A DNA stretch of 64,000 bases from Flavobacterium sp. ALJ2 (GTDB lineage: Bacteria; Bacteroidota; Bacteroidia; Flavobacteriales; Flavobacteriaceae), in assembly GCF_015594725.1 (NCBI RefSeq), contig NZ_JADNRC010000005.1:124001-188000 (forward strand), read 5' to 3'. The notes below the pieces were generated by a model. That model did no database searches, was not told the DNA's origin, and saw only the letters and a program-made list of their open reading frames with translations. The translations under genes were made by a program, and so were the position numbers. Positions 15,861 through 24,625 of the stretch are shown here, piece by piece (within the stretch, counting starts at the first letter, position 1; every line of letters starts with the position of its first letter).

Positions 15861-17744
15861 TTATTTTACTTCTTCGAATTCAACGTCTTCAACATTGTCT
15901 CCTTGAGCTTGCTCTTGTTGTGGAGCTGCTTGTTGACCTTGTTCTCCTTGAGCATACATTGCTTCTGTAGCTGTTTTCCAAGCTGCATTAATGTTGTCAA
16001 GAGCAGTTTGAATAGCTGGAATGTCTTGAGATTGGTGAGCCATTCTCAATTCAGTTAAAGCGTACTCAACAGCAACTTTATGATCGTCAGCTAATTTGCT
16101 TCCTAACTCTTTCAATTGACTTTCTGTTTGGAAAATCATGCTGTCAGCTTCGTTTAATTTCTCAGCTCTTTCTTTTGCTATTTTATCAGCATCAGCATTA
16201 GCTTCTGCATCTTTTTTCATTTTTTCGATTTCTTCAGCTGTTAATCCAGAAGAAGCTTCGATACGGATATCGTGAGATTTTCCTGTTCCTTTATCAGTTG
16301 CAGAAACTTTGATGATACCATTTGCATCAATATCAAAAGTAACCTCAATTTGAGGAACTCCTCTTGGTGCTGGTGGAATACCATCTAAGTGAAAACGACC
16401 GATAGTTTTGTTATCAGAAGCCATCGCTCTTTCTCCTTGCAATACGTGAATTTCAACAGATGGTTGAGAATCAGCAGCAGTTGAGAAAACTTGTGATTTT
16501 TTTGTTGGAATTGTAGTATTAGACTCAATTAATTTAGTCAATACACCACCCATAGTTTCGATACCTAAAGATAAAGGCGTAACGTCAAGTAACAATACAT
16601 CTTTTACATCTCCAGATAAAACTCCACCTTGAATAGCTGCTCCAATTGCAACAACCTCATCAGGGTTAACTCCTTTAGATGCTTTTTTACCGAAGAATTT
16701 TTCAACTTCTTCAGCAATTCTTGGCATACGAGTAGAACCACCAACAAGAATAACTTCGTCAATATCAGATGTAGTTAAACCAGCATCTTTTAATGCTTTA
16801 GCAACAGGCTCCATAGAACGTTTTACTAAAGAATCAGTTAATTTTTCGAATTGAGCTCTAGACAATTTTTTCACTAAGTGTTTTGGTCCAGAAGCCGTAG
16901 CTGTAACGTATGGCAAGTTGATTTCAGTTTCTGAAGCAGAAGACAATTCAATTTTAGCTTTCTCAGCAGCTTCTTTCAAACGTTGTAATGACATTGGGTC
17001 AAGACGTAAGTCAATACCTTCTTCAGCTTTGAAATCATCAGCTAACCAGTCAATAATTTCGTGGTCAAAGTCATCTCCACCTAAGTGAGTATCACCGTTT
17101 GTAGACAATACTTCAAAAACTCCATCTCCTAATTCAAGAACAGAAATATCAAATGTACCTCCACCTAAATCGTAAACAGCAATTTTTTGATCAGTTCCTT
17201 TTTTGTCTAATCCATAAGCAAGTGCAGCTGCAGTTGGCTCATTGATTATACGCATAACTTTAAGACCTGCAATTTCACCAGCTTCTTTCGTAGCTTGACG
17301 TTGTGCATCATTAAAGTAAGCAGGAACAGTAATAACCGCTTCAGTTACAGTTTGACCTAAATAGTCTTCAGCAGTTTTTTTCATTTTTTGAAGAGTCATT
17401 GCTGACAATTCTTGAGCAGTATATAAACGACCATCAATGTCCACACGTGGAGTATTGTTGTCACCTTTTACTACTTTGTAAGATACTCTTTTTGCTTCGT
17501 TTGTAGTCTCAGCAAAAGTGTGTCCCATAAAACGTTTAATAGAAGCAATCGTTTTAGTAGGATTCGTTACTGCTTGTCTTTTTGCAGGATCTCCTACTTT
17601 AATTTCTCCACCTTCAACAAAAGCGATGATAGATGGTGTAGTTCTTTTTCCTTCTGCATTAGGAATAACAACTGCTTCGTTACCTTCCATTACAGAAACA
17701 CAAGAGTTCGTCGTCCCTAAATCAATTCCGATTATTTTACCCAT
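15861..17744 (-). CDS. dnaK: Chaperone DnaK (Hsp70)
   Basis: A 627-residue Hsp70 of normal length. The nucleotide-binding domain opens with [17 protein letters not shown] and contains [17 protein letters not shown], the phosphate loop [17 protein letters not shown] and [12 protein letters not shown]. The linker [16 protein letters not shown] leads into the substrate domain with [19 protein letters not shown], and the glutamine-rich tail ends in DVEFEEVK. It folds and protects proteins in the cytoplasm with DnaJ and GrpE, whose genes are not in the window. It is a single-gene unit with a strong terminator and a distinctive upstream region. Confidence 0.99.
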   Translation of the reverse strand: MGKIIGIDLGTTNSCVSVMEGNEAVVIPNAEGKRTTPSIIAFVEGGEIKVGDPAKRQAVTNPTKTIASIKRFMGHTFAETTNEAKRVSYKVVKGDNNTPRVDIDGRLYTAQELSAMTLQKMKKTAEDYLGQTVTEAVITVPAYFNDAQRQATKEAGEIAGLKVMRIINEPTAAALAYGLDKKGTDQKIAVYDLGGGTFDISVLELGDGVFEVLSTNGDTHLGGDDFDHEIIDWLADDFKAEEGIDLRLDPMSLQRLKEAAEKAKIELSSASETEINLPYVTATASGPKHLVKKLSRAQFEKLTDSLVKRSMEPVAKALKDAGLTTSDIDEVILVGGSTRMPRIAEEVEKFFGKKASKGVNPDEVVAIGAAIQGGVLSGDVKDVLLLDVTPLSLGIETMGGVLTKLIESNTTIPTKKSQVFSTAADSQPSVEIHVLQGERAMASDNKTIGRFHLDGIPPAPRGVPQIEVTFDIDANGIIKVSATDKGTGKSHDIRIEASSGLTAEEIEKMKKDAEANADADKIAKERAEKLNEADSMIFQTESQLKELGSKLADDHKVAVEYALTELRMAHQSQDIPAIQTALDNINAAWKTATEAMYAQGEQGQQAAPQQEQAQGDNVEDVEFEEVK

Positions 17745-17799
17745 TTTTATATATATTAAATTTTGATGTATACTTATTTTAACAACTCATGGTGCATAA

Positions 17800-17929
17800 G
17801 TCAATCTTTGTGCCAATACAAAAAATACATATAAATTGTCAGTTTTCAGTATTGGCATAGTCTAAACCATATGACAATCTGACATTTTTACACCCTGACA
17901 GCTACGTCAAAACTTAATTTATGATGTCA
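17800..17929 (-). promoter_or_regulatory. Putative heat-shock control region of dnaK (sigma-54-like element plus TGACA/TGTCA boxes)
   Basis: On the minus strand TTGGCACAAAGATTGAC (17816-17800) resembles the sigma-54 -24/-12 element TGGCAC-N5-TTGCW with one departure (GA for GC), placing a start site about 45 bases before the dnaK ATG. Upstream of it the pentamer TGACA or its complement TGTCA occurs at 17837, 17872, 17880, 17896 and 17925, that is five times in 93 bases, with the middle three 8 and 16 bases apart. No TAnnTTTG box and no CIRCE repeat are present. The sigma-54 reading is inference. Confidence 0.45.
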
Positions 17930-18034
17930 TTATCAAGAAAACTATTCCTGCATTCCTAAATAGCTATTGGAAGAGCACTAGAAATTTCACCATACCACAA
18001 TATCTTTTTTTTATTAATTTAAAAGTAAAAAGTT

Positions 18035-18042
18035 TAAATTTG
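18035..18042 (+). promoter_or_regulatory. -7 promoter box
   Basis: TAAATTTG is an exact TAnnTTTG match 30 bases before the ATG at 18073. No clear -33 TTG accompanies it. Confidence 0.4.
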
Positions 18043-18072
18043 TAATCAACTACCTTAGCAATAAAATAATAA

Positions 18073-18714
18073 ATGGTAAAGCTTAAGTATAAAAATTATC
18101 AAATCGCTGTCATTAATGACAGCGATTACAAGATAAACTCAGCTGATAATTTAAAAGTTTACAATACAGTTTTCTTTCCTGGGAAAAATAATGAAGATCA
18201 GTTTTACCCAACAAGTAAATGCGGAATTATTATTAAAGAATTCGATAATGAAATTGCAAGCGCCATAATTTGTGAAAGCGGTGGCGCAACAGCAATAACC
18301 GAAAAATCATTTGTAATCGATGAAGACAAAATCTGGATTTGCGTTTGCAATAAAGTATATTGTCTCGAAATACCCTCCTTAGATTTAGTATGGAAAAAGG
18401 AAATAGATTTTATAACCAATTTTTCAATTCATAAAATCGAAGATGACTTTATTATTCACGGAGAACTCGACATCAAGAGAATAACCAAAAGTGGAGAAAT
18501 AATATGGAGTTTTGGTGGAAGAAACATTTGGATAAACCCAGAAGGAAAAACCGAATTTAATCTAGAAAATAATCAAATACATTTATTCGACTTTGAATCG
18601 AATGAATACATTTTGGATTTTAACGGAGAAACCATCCTAGACAATCCAAAACCAAGCTCCGAAAAAAATTGGATGAATATCCTTAAAATTGCCCAAGAAA
18701 TCAAGAAAAAATAA
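18073..18714 (+). CDS. Uncharacterised 213-residue beta-rich protein
   Basis: I do not recognise a named family. There is no signal peptide or membrane helix, so it is probably cytoplasmic. The sequence alternates short beta strands with turns (IICESGGATAITEKSFVID, KIWICVCNKVYCLEIPSLDL, WKKEIDF, SGEIIWSFGGRNIWINPEGK), which resembles PQQ-like or WD-type propeller blades without a full repeat count. It opens an islet of poorly known genes on the plus strand, followed 21 bases later by a DUF5958 gene. Stand-alone proteins of this look are sometimes immunity proteins; no toxin is visible here. Confidence 0.7.
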   Translation: MVKLKYKNYQIAVINDSDYKINSADNLKVYNTVFFPGKNNEDQFYPTSKCGIIIKEFDNEIASAIICESGGATAITEKSFVIDEDKIWICVCNKVYCLEIPSLDLVWKKEIDFITNFSIHKIEDDFIIHGELDIKRITKSGEIIWSFGGRNIWINPEGKTEFNLENNQIHLFDFESNEYILDFNGETILDNPKPSSEKNWMNILKIAQEIKKK

Positions 18715-18734
18715 ATATACTATAAAAGATAAAT

Positions 18735-19133
18735 TTGTTAACTGAAGAAGACATAATGATTAATAAGTTTGCTCAAGAAAAAATTAATCTTGAGCAAATT
18801 TTGAATTGGTTTGGTGATTTTGAAACTCAAATTCAAAGAAAAATTATTAGATGGGCAGGTCAATGCTTAGTACAATCTCATCCCAACGAAGAAACATTCA
18901 ATAAAGCAATTCAATTAATACCTTTAAAACCTACTGCAACAACTATTATTCTTTTAAAAAGTTATAATCTAAAAATTGCTTTAGACAAAATTGAAATACT
19001 TCCAGATTATGAGATAAAAAAAGCTTTTATTTCATTAATCTCAATATTTAAAATCTCAGATACCGAAAGAAGGAATACTACTTGCAAAAATGGTTGTAAT
19101 CATAACTGGCATAATATAGAAAACTACAATTAA
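18735..19133 (+). CDS. DUF5958 family protein
   Basis: About 132 residues with the pattern of DUF5958: INKFAQEKINLEQILNWF near the N-terminus, a central QSHPNEETFNKAIQ and LKPTATTIILLKS, LPDYEIKKAF, and the closing C-K-N-G-C-N-H-N-W-H cluster that looks like a metal site. The function is unknown. Two starts are possible: TTG at 18735, which keeps the TEEDIMINKFAQ opening shared with relatives as I recall them, or ATG at 18756. It may be co-transcribed with the preceding gene. Confidence 0.75.
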   Translation: MLTEEDIMINKFAQEKINLEQILNWFGDFETQIQRKIIRWAGQCLVQSHPNEETFNKAIQLIPLKPTATTIILLKSYNLKIALDKIEILPDYEIKKAFISLISIFKISDTERRNTTCKNGCNHNWHNIENYN

Positions 19134-19156
19134 AACTATTTAAGAATCAATAACAA

Positions 19157-19426
19157 TTGACATTACAAATTAAAAATGGTTATTTTTCTATAAAACATAG
19201 TATTTCGGGAGAACATCACTGGGAATATATCAATACATTATAATTATAGTAAAATAAATAATAAATTAGTTTCTCTACAAAGAGGATTACATAAATTTAA
19301 TGCTAGTGTTAACGAAAATAGCGAAACCTTAGTTGTTCATTATAAAAATCTAAAAACAGTGAAAGACTTTTGGAAAATTTCGTTTAAAAAATTCAACGCT
19401 AATAATGGCAAAATATATTCAAAATA
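19157..19426 (+). pseudogene. Frameshifted 3' end of a lost gene
   Basis: Two open segments in neighbouring frames read as one C-terminal domain. The first encodes IKNGYFSIKHSISGEHHWEY and stops near 19242; the second, in an adjacent frame, continues with YSKINNKLVSLQRGLHKF and ends KISFKKFNANNGKIYSK before a stop near 19426. No start codon or upstream domain survives. The pattern resembles the tail of flavobacterial secreted proteins with FG-GAP/VCBS-like openings, such as the gene at 20460. The rest of the 344-base gap holds nothing I can support. Confidence 0.45.
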
Positions 19427-19477
19427 GTATTAAATTCGATTTATTAAAAGTCAAGTTTTATATTTAATTATTACCAA

Positions 19478-20341
19478 ATGAAACAAACCCTACTCATATT
19501 ACTAAGTTCAATTCTCCTGATTTCTTGCTCTGATAAACCTAAAAAACAAACAGAAGAAAAACAAACAGAAGAAAAAGTAAAAGAAGAAGAAGAAACCACA
19601 ACTTCAACTTTAACTTCAACTTCAACCACAACTTCAACTACAACTACAACTACAGAAAACAAAACTACTAGTGGTAAAACTGCCATTTTTAAATGGGATA
19701 CAATCTTATGTTCCAACATAGGAACATATGATTCAGAAAAATATACTGAAGAAGAATTAAAAAACACCTGCGATTTATGGTCTACCAATTCAGGAGCCTA
19801 TTTAAGCACCAATTCAACTCCAAGGTCGCAAGCAGAAATCGACAAACTAAGCCTTTCTGATTTAACTACAGAATACAACGAAAGAAAAGCTTTATACAGC
19901 CGAAAAGTAATTGCTACACCTTATTGGGAGAAAAAAAAGGCTGAACGTTTACATGAATTAGAAGACGCATACGAACTTAAAAAAATCGCTATCGAAGCCT
20001 ATTCCAATCCATCTATTTTATTAAACAACCGATTCTCTAAAAATTGTAATGAATATACAAAAGCACTAACTTCAAATGACTCAATTTTAATGCTTAAAAC
20101 CTGGAGTAATTTGGCTGAAAAGCAAAAAAAAGATAATGCTAGTCCAGAAAAACTTATGGAAAGACACCTAGAAAAATACAATTCCAAAGACAGAGTATTA
20201 TATGCTAAACTAGAATTAATGACTTATGGCTGGTGGAATTGTGCCAATGCAACAACCTACCAAGTATACGATGATGGGACAATGGAAAAAGAATTCGAAA
20301 AACTGTTCATTAAAGTAACCTCAGAGTGCGACGAACCATAA
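19478..20341 (+). CDS. Lipoprotein with a threonine/serine-rich linker
   Basis: A 287-residue protein with a lipoprotein signal ending LISC, so C17 is the anchor. Two KQTEE copies and an acidic stretch lead into a low-complexity linker of T and S (about residues 39-66, built on repeated TST and TTT), which holds the folded part away from the membrane. The rest (from about 70) is helical and charged with several cysteines (TILCSN, KNTCDL, KNCNEY, WWNCAN, TSECDE). I recognise no family. The linker codons are nearly all ACT/ACA/ACC and TCA, a simple repeat likely to vary in length between strains. Confidence 0.75.
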   Translation: MKQTLLILLSSILLISCSDKPKKQTEEKQTEEKVKEEEETTTSTLTSTSTTTSTTTTTTENKTTSGKTAIFKWDTILCSNIGTYDSEKYTEEELKNTCDLWSTNSGAYLSTNSTPRSQAEIDKLSLSDLTTEYNERKALYSRKVIATPYWEKKKAERLHELEDAYELKKIAIEAYSNPSILLNNRFSKNCNEYTKALTSNDSILMLKTWSNLAEKQKKDNASPEKLMERHLEKYNSKDRVLYAKLELMTYGWWNCANATTYQVYDDGTMEKEFEKLFIKVTSECDEP

Positions 20342-20385
20342 GACAATTATAATATATATCCCATAATTCACAAAGAGCACTTACT

Positions 20386-20433
20386 ACATAGAAACATAGT
20401 TTTAGAATATATTCTAAAACTATGTTTCTATGT
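20386..20433. repeat. Perfect 48-bp palindrome
   Basis: Two 24-base arms (20386-20409 and 20410-20433) are exact reverse complements with no spacer, centred on GAATATATTC. It lies between the lipoprotein stop at 20341 and the ATG at 20460. It could fold in RNA as a long A/U-rich hairpin and end the upstream transcript, or extrude as a cruciform. It is unlike the other terminators here in having no G/C core and no T-run after it. Confidence 0.9.
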
Positions 20434-20459
20434 TTAAAAATAAAAAACAGTACACCAAA

Positions 20460-21062
20460 ATGAACAAAATAATAGTTCTCGTTTTAGTATTCATCACTTC
20501 TTCTTTAATGGCTCAAAAAAACAGCCAAAAAGATAATTTTGTTGTTCTAATTAAAAAAGTAAAAGGAGACCTAAATAAAGACAACTTAAACGACTTGGTT
20601 GTAGTAACTCAAGATACTATAGACGAAAAAGCTCCCTATAAACTAGAAATATTCTTTGCTCAACCTAATGGAACTTTCAAGCAAATTATTTCAACAACAA
20701 AGGCTATAGACTTACAATATCCAGAAGGAAAAAATGGCAATTACTACGGGCAAACCTTTGATGATATTTCAATCACAAAAGGCGTTTTAATCATTCGCAA
20801 TGAACTGATAAGAGGGAATTTTGAGCATAAATTTCGCTATCAGAATACTAATTTCGAATTAATAGGTTTTTCACAAACATATTCCGACGGTCAGGGAACA
20901 ATGGGAATAATCGATTTTAATTTATCAACCGGAATACAAATAAAGACAACAGAACGTTACGATGATAGCGATGAAAAACCTACCAAAATTCAAAAGAAAA
21001 TCATAATACAACCACTGCCTAAATTACAAGATTTTGCACCACTTATTACCCAATTTTACTGA
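20460..21062 (+). CDS. Secreted protein with an FG-GAP/VCBS-like repeat
   Basis: A 200-residue exported protein. The signal peptide is MNKIIVLVLVFITSSLMAQ. It is followed by VKGDLNKDNLNDLVVVTQD, a D-x-N-x-D-x-x-x-D calcium-loop pattern found in FG-GAP/VCBS repeats, then beta-rich sequence ending HKFRYQNTNFELIGFSQTY and a conserved-looking tail (PLPKLQDFAPLITQFY). Such single-loop proteins are frequent in Flavobacteria and have no defined role. I chose ATG 20460; an in-frame ATG at 20430 lies inside the palindrome and would put ten charged residues before the signal peptide. Confidence 0.8.
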   Translation: MNKIIVLVLVFITSSLMAQKNSQKDNFVVLIKKVKGDLNKDNLNDLVVVTQDTIDEKAPYKLEIFFAQPNGTFKQIISTTKAIDLQYPEGKNGNYYGQTFDDISITKGVLIIRNELIRGNFEHKFRYQNTNFELIGFSQTYSDGQGTMGIIDFNLSTGIQIKTTERYDDSDEKPTKIQKKIIIQPLPKLQDFAPLITQFY

Positions 21063-21228
21063 TAAATAATACTACAAAATCAATTTTAGTTAGCTATACT
21101 TTAACTAGCACACCAATTGCCTTTCGTTTTTTATTCGTATTTTCGATTCTCAAAAAATAGTACTTCTTGAAAGTAATCAATTGATTATTCAAAGAATGCA
21201 TCTAAAACAACTATAAAATAGAATTAAA

Positions 21229-21666
21229 ATGGTTTCATTTAATAAAGAATTATCGTTCCGTTGGTCTGATCTAGACCCTAATTTTCACTTACGACACAGC
21301 GCTTATTATGATTTTGGCGCCCAACATCGTATCGAAATTTTAGAAAAACTAGGCTTAACATTAAAAGTAATGCAAGAACAGCGCTTTGGCCCAGTACTAT
21401 TTAGAGAAGAATGTGTTTTTAGAAAAGAAATAAAACTTTCAGATAAAATATTCATTCATACCAAAACTTCAAAAATGAAGCCTGATGGATCACGTTGGTC
21501 AATCATACATGAATTTATTAATGAAGAAGGAAAACTTTGTGCAACCATTACTGTTGATGGAGCATGGATGGATACTAAGTTAAGAAAACTAGCTTCTCCT
21601 ACTCCAACAATTGCGATAGAAGCATTAAGTATTTTCCCAAAAAGCGAAGACTTTATAGGGCTTTAA
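21229..21666 (+). CDS. Acyl-CoA thioesterase (hotdog fold, YbgC/4HBT type)
   Basis: A 145-residue hotdog-fold protein. The active-site segment LSFRWSDLDPNFHLRHSAYYDF has the aspartate of the 4-hydroxybenzoyl-CoA thioesterase family (W-x-D-x-D-x-N-x-H), followed by the long helix AQHRIEILEKLGL and the central strands (FRKEIKLSDKIFIHTKTSKM). It would hydrolyse acyl-CoA thioesters in the cytoplasm; the chain length is not predictable. It stands alone, with no strict promoter box identified. Confidence 0.85.
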   Translation: MVSFNKELSFRWSDLDPNFHLRHSAYYDFGAQHRIEILEKLGLTLKVMQEQRFGPVLFREECVFRKEIKLSDKIFIHTKTSKMKPDGSRWSIIHEFINEEGKLCATITVDGAWMDTKLRKLASPTPTIAIEALSIFPKSEDFIGL

Positions 21667-21770
21667 ACTCCCTAATGACACCTCATAAACACGCATAAAT
21701 AGCTCCATATTTTGTGTAGAATTATTATAAGATTATTTGTAAAACAGTAACAATTTAAAAAAGCATAATT

Positions 21771-22220
21771 ATGAAAAAAGTAATAGTAGTTTTAATAACA
21801 ATTGTATCATTAATATCATGTAATAACCAAAACCCACAAAATATGGATTCTAAAAACACCGAATTAATCAAACAGTATTTTACACATTTTAACAATCATG
21901 ATTGGAAAAAAATGTCCGAAATGTATATTCCAACCGCCGAGTTTAAAGATCCATCCTTAGGAACCGAAATAGTAAAACAAACCCGTGCCGAAATAGAAAA
22001 AAAATACAGTGAGCTAAACCAGATATTTCCAGATATAAAAGATACAGTGATACAAATATATCCTTCAGGAGAAAATCACGTAATCGTAGAATTTGTTTCT
22101 AACGGGACCGCTGAAGATGATTCAACTTTCGAATTACCTATTTGTACCATCTTTACTATCGAAAACGGATTGATAACGAAAGATTACACATACTACGACA
22201 ATTTCGAAGAACAGGAATAA
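21771..22220 (+). CDS. NTF2-like (SnoaL-type) lipoprotein
   Basis: A 149-residue protein. The signal sequence ends VSLISC, so it is lipid-anchored at C17. The mature part is one NTF2-like cone fold: LIKQYFTHFNNHDWKKMSEMY is the opening helix pair, TAEFKDPSLGTEI the first strand, and VEFVSNGTAEDDSTFELPICTIFTIENGLITKDYTYYDNF the closing sheet. Members of this superfamily bind small ligands or act as isomerases and cyclases; no specific role can be assigned. Confidence 0.82.
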   Translation: MKKVIVVLITIVSLISCNNQNPQNMDSKNTELIKQYFTHFNNHDWKKMSEMYIPTAEFKDPSLGTEIVKQTRAEIEKKYSELNQIFPDIKDTVIQIYPSGENHVIVEFVSNGTAEDDSTFELPICTIFTIENGLITKDYTYYDNFEEQE

Positions 22221-22443
22221 TGGCTATTCCAAAGCATTATATAAGAAAAAAGCAAATTTTAAGTTTTATCTCTAAAATTTCTCGCAGAGATGCAAAAAAT
22301 GATTCTAAAGAAAACTGCGACTTTGTGACTTTGCCAGAAAATTAAACCCTTTAATCTTCATCCAAGTACGTTTGAATGTGCAAGCGTAATACTAAAACAA
22401 AAAATAAATACTTCAATTTTAAAAATCAATATTAGACTCGAAA
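22221..22443. repeat. Intergenic stretch with a decayed CTTTGCGAC-type repeat
   Basis: Between 22276 and 22340 the words ctcgcagagatgc, gattctaaag, gcgactttg and tgactttgcc form a short low-complexity block. Similar word salads recur near 34790, 56530 and 32620. No gene is supported in the region. Confidence 0.4.
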
Positions 22444-23286
22444 ATGATAAACCTTTTAAAAGACTTTAGATTAATTGTTGCTATTGTAATAATACTAATT
22501 ATAACAATTGTGTTAGCTACTATTGTCGATAAGCTTTTCATGCGCTTTATTCGTCGTAGATTAGGCATAAACAATTTTGATAGTACAGGATACAAGTTCT
22601 TAAAGCATTTAGTCATTACTATAATATACATCTTAGGAATTGCTTTTGCTTTAATTCAAATCCCTGAATTTAAAGTAGTCGGACATTCGTTACTTGCTGG
22701 TGCAGGAGTACTTTCAGTCATTGCTGGTCTTGCATCTCAACAAGCGCTAAGTAACATTATGAGCGGAATATTTTTAGTGATTTTTAAACCTTTCAGAATA
22801 AATGATAAAATCACAATCAATAATTTTAGTGGCGTTGTAGAAGATATTAATTTAAGGCAAGTTGTTCTAAAAGACATGGAAAACAATCGCATTATTATTC
22901 CAAATTCAGTAATAAGCAATCAGATTATACTAAATACAAATATGAATGACTCTAAATGCTGTAAAATAATTGAAGTCGGTATTGGTTATGACTCAGATAT
23001 CGATAAAGCATTAGAGATAATGAAAGAAGAAGTTGCCAAGCATCCGTTATTTGTTGATACTCGAACTGCTGCAAACAAAAAAAACAATACACCACTTGTA
23101 ACCGCAAGAGTTGTAGCACTTAAAGATTCAAGTGTGAATTTAAAGGTTTGGGCTTGGGCCAAAGATGCTACTGATGGATTTATCCTATATTGCGATTTAT
23201 TACACAGTATAAAAAAACGTTTTGATACAGAAAAAATAGAAATACCATTCCCACAACAAGTCATTACATTAAAAAAAGAAGCATAA
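22444..23286 (+). CDS. Small-conductance mechanosensitive channel (MscS family)
   Basis: A 280-residue MscS-type channel with three membrane helices in the first 120 residues. The pore-lining helix is seen in HSLLAGAGVLSVIAGLASQQALSNIMSG, followed by the hallmark beta domain FKPFRINDKITINNFSGVVEDINLRQVVLKDMENNRIIIPN. The C-terminal alpha-beta domain ends near IPFPQQVITLKK. It opens under membrane tension to release solutes on osmotic downshock. It appears to be a single gene. Confidence 0.95.
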   Translation: MINLLKDFRLIVAIVIILIITIVLATIVDKLFMRFIRRRLGINNFDSTGYKFLKHLVITIIYILGIAFALIQIPEFKVVGHSLLAGAGVLSVIAGLASQQALSNIMSGIFLVIFKPFRINDKITINNFSGVVEDINLRQVVLKDMENNRIIIPNSVISNQIILNTNMNDSKCCKIIEVGIGYDSDIDKALEIMKEEVAKHPLFVDTRTAANKKNNTPLVTARVVALKDSSVNLKVWAWAKDATDGFILYCDLLHSIKKRFDTEKIEIPFPQQVITLKKEA

Positions 23287-23337
23287 TTCCCCAAATAACA
23301 AATAAATCATTTTATTTTTCATTCAAAAAAACAAACT

Positions 23338-23727
23338 ATGTTTACAATAGAACAAATTAAAGAAGCACACTCAAAAGTAAAAACTGGAGCCGATTTTCCA
23401 AATTATATACAAGACTTAATAATTCTAGGCGTAAAAGGATACGATACCAATGTAAAAGATGGTACTGTAGCATATTATGGCGTTAACAATTACAGCGTTG
23501 CTACAACTGACAAATACGATGAGATTAAAATAACTTCAGCTGTCAACAAAGAGCGTTTCTTAGAATGTCTCTTACAACATCAGGATGGACAAACCGATTA
23601 CATGACATTTTGCAACCAAGCAGGACAATGCGGTATAGCGAAATGGAGAGTAGATATTGTAGAAATGACTTGTACCTACTATGATAAATCTGGAAATGAA
23701 ATAGTGATAGAAAAAATTTCAGAATAA
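23338..23727 (+). CDS. DUF1398 family protein
   Basis: A 129-residue cytoplasmic protein matching DUF1398 (YbcV-like): MFTIEQIKEAHSKVKTGADF, YIQDLIILGVKGYDTNVKDG, YYGVNNYSV, and the late CNQAGQCGIAKWRVDIVEMTCTYYD. The family is found in many bacteria and some phages, and its function is unknown. It lies 51 bases after mscS and 25 before the sulfurtransferase gene, so the three may share a transcript. Confidence 0.85.
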   Translation: MFTIEQIKEAHSKVKTGADFPNYIQDLIILGVKGYDTNVKDGTVAYYGVNNYSVATTDKYDEIKITSAVNKERFLECLLQHQDGQTDYMTFCNQAGQCGIAKWRVDIVEMTCTYYDKSGNEIVIEKISE

Positions 23728-23752
23728 ATTTCCAAACCTTAATCCATAAAAA

Positions 23753-24607
23753 ATGTCAAAGCGATTGTCTCCAATCATAAATACTAAAGAACTGATAACA
23801 TTACAAAAATCAGAAATTGTAATTATTGATGCCAGAGCAGGAATTAATGCCAAAGAAAATTATATCACATCTCATTTACAAGGTGCTCGATATGTTGATT
23901 TAAATCATGACTTAGCAACTATTTCTCCAGATGCAGCAATTGGAGGGAGACATCCCTTGCCTTCATTCAAAAAGTTTTCAGAAGTTTTATCAAAACTTGG
24001 CATAACACCATCAAGTCATGTAATTATATATGATGATAAAAATGGTTCAAATGCTGCTGCCCGCTTCTGGTGGATGTTAAGAGCGATTGATCATAAAAAA
24101 GTACAAGTAATAAATGGTGGATTACAAACAGCTATAAAAGCAGGTTTCCCAATAAACTCAGGTATAGAAACCTTTACAACTACCGCATTATATCCAATCA
24201 CAAAATGGAAATTAGCTCAAGCAGATATTACCGAAATTGATAAAACAAGCAATACATCTGATGATATAATCATCGATGTAAGAGACAAAGACCGTTTTAA
24301 TGGCTTAACCGAGCCTATTGATTTAATTGCTGGGCATATTCCTAGTGCTATAAATGTTCCATTTACAAGCAATTTAAATGAAGATGGCACCTATTTACCC
24401 CCAGAGGCATTAAACATAAAATACCAAGATGTAATAGGCAATACCAAGCCCGAAAATGTAATTGTGCATTGCGGTTCAGGCGTAACAGCCTGCCATACTA
24501 TACTTGCTTTCGATTATGCAGGATTACCAATTCCAAAACTTTATGTAGGCTCTTGGAGCGAATGGTCCAAAAATAACAGACCAATGATTACCGCACAAAC
24601 AAAATAG
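23753..24607 (+). CDS. sseA: Two-domain sulfurtransferase (rhodanese/3-mercaptopyruvate type)
   Basis: A 284-residue protein with two rhodanese domains. The N-terminal, inactive domain contains IIDARAGINAKENYITSHLQGARYVDLNHDL; the C-terminal domain contains IIDVRDKDRFNG, GHIPSAINVPF and the active-site loop HCGSGVTACHT with catalytic C240. The CGSGVTA loop is the one found in 3-mercaptopyruvate sulfurtransferases, whereas thiosulfate-preferring enzymes usually carry CRKGVTA. It transfers sulfur from mercaptopyruvate to thiol acceptors in the cytoplasm. The next gene starts 18 bases downstream. Confidence 0.9.
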   Translation: MSKRLSPIINTKELITLQKSEIVIIDARAGINAKENYITSHLQGARYVDLNHDLATISPDAAIGGRHPLPSFKKFSEVLSKLGITPSSHVIIYDDKNGSNAAARFWWMLRAIDHKKVQVINGGLQTAIKAGFPINSGIETFTTTALYPITKWKLAQADITEIDKTSNTSDDIIIDVRDKDRFNGLTEPIDLIAGHIPSAINVPFTSNLNEDGTYLPPEALNIKYQDVIGNTKPENVIVHCGSGVTACHTILAFDYAGLPIPKLYVGSWSEWSKNNRPMITAQTK

Positions 24608-24625
24608 ATTTCTTAAATTGCTCAA

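Noticed and set aside
17745..18072. CIRCE-type HrcA operator upstream of dnaK
   Set aside because: The 9-bp CIRCE arms are not present on either strand.
19471..19788. Minus-strand frame rich in V/E opposite the lipoprotein linker
   Set aside because: Its composition is explained by the complement of the Thr/Ser repeat; no signal or domain.
22142..22345. 67-residue frame after the NTF2-like gene
   Set aside because: It overlaps the preceding gene in another frame and then runs through the CTTTG-type repeat relic; no domain or start signal.
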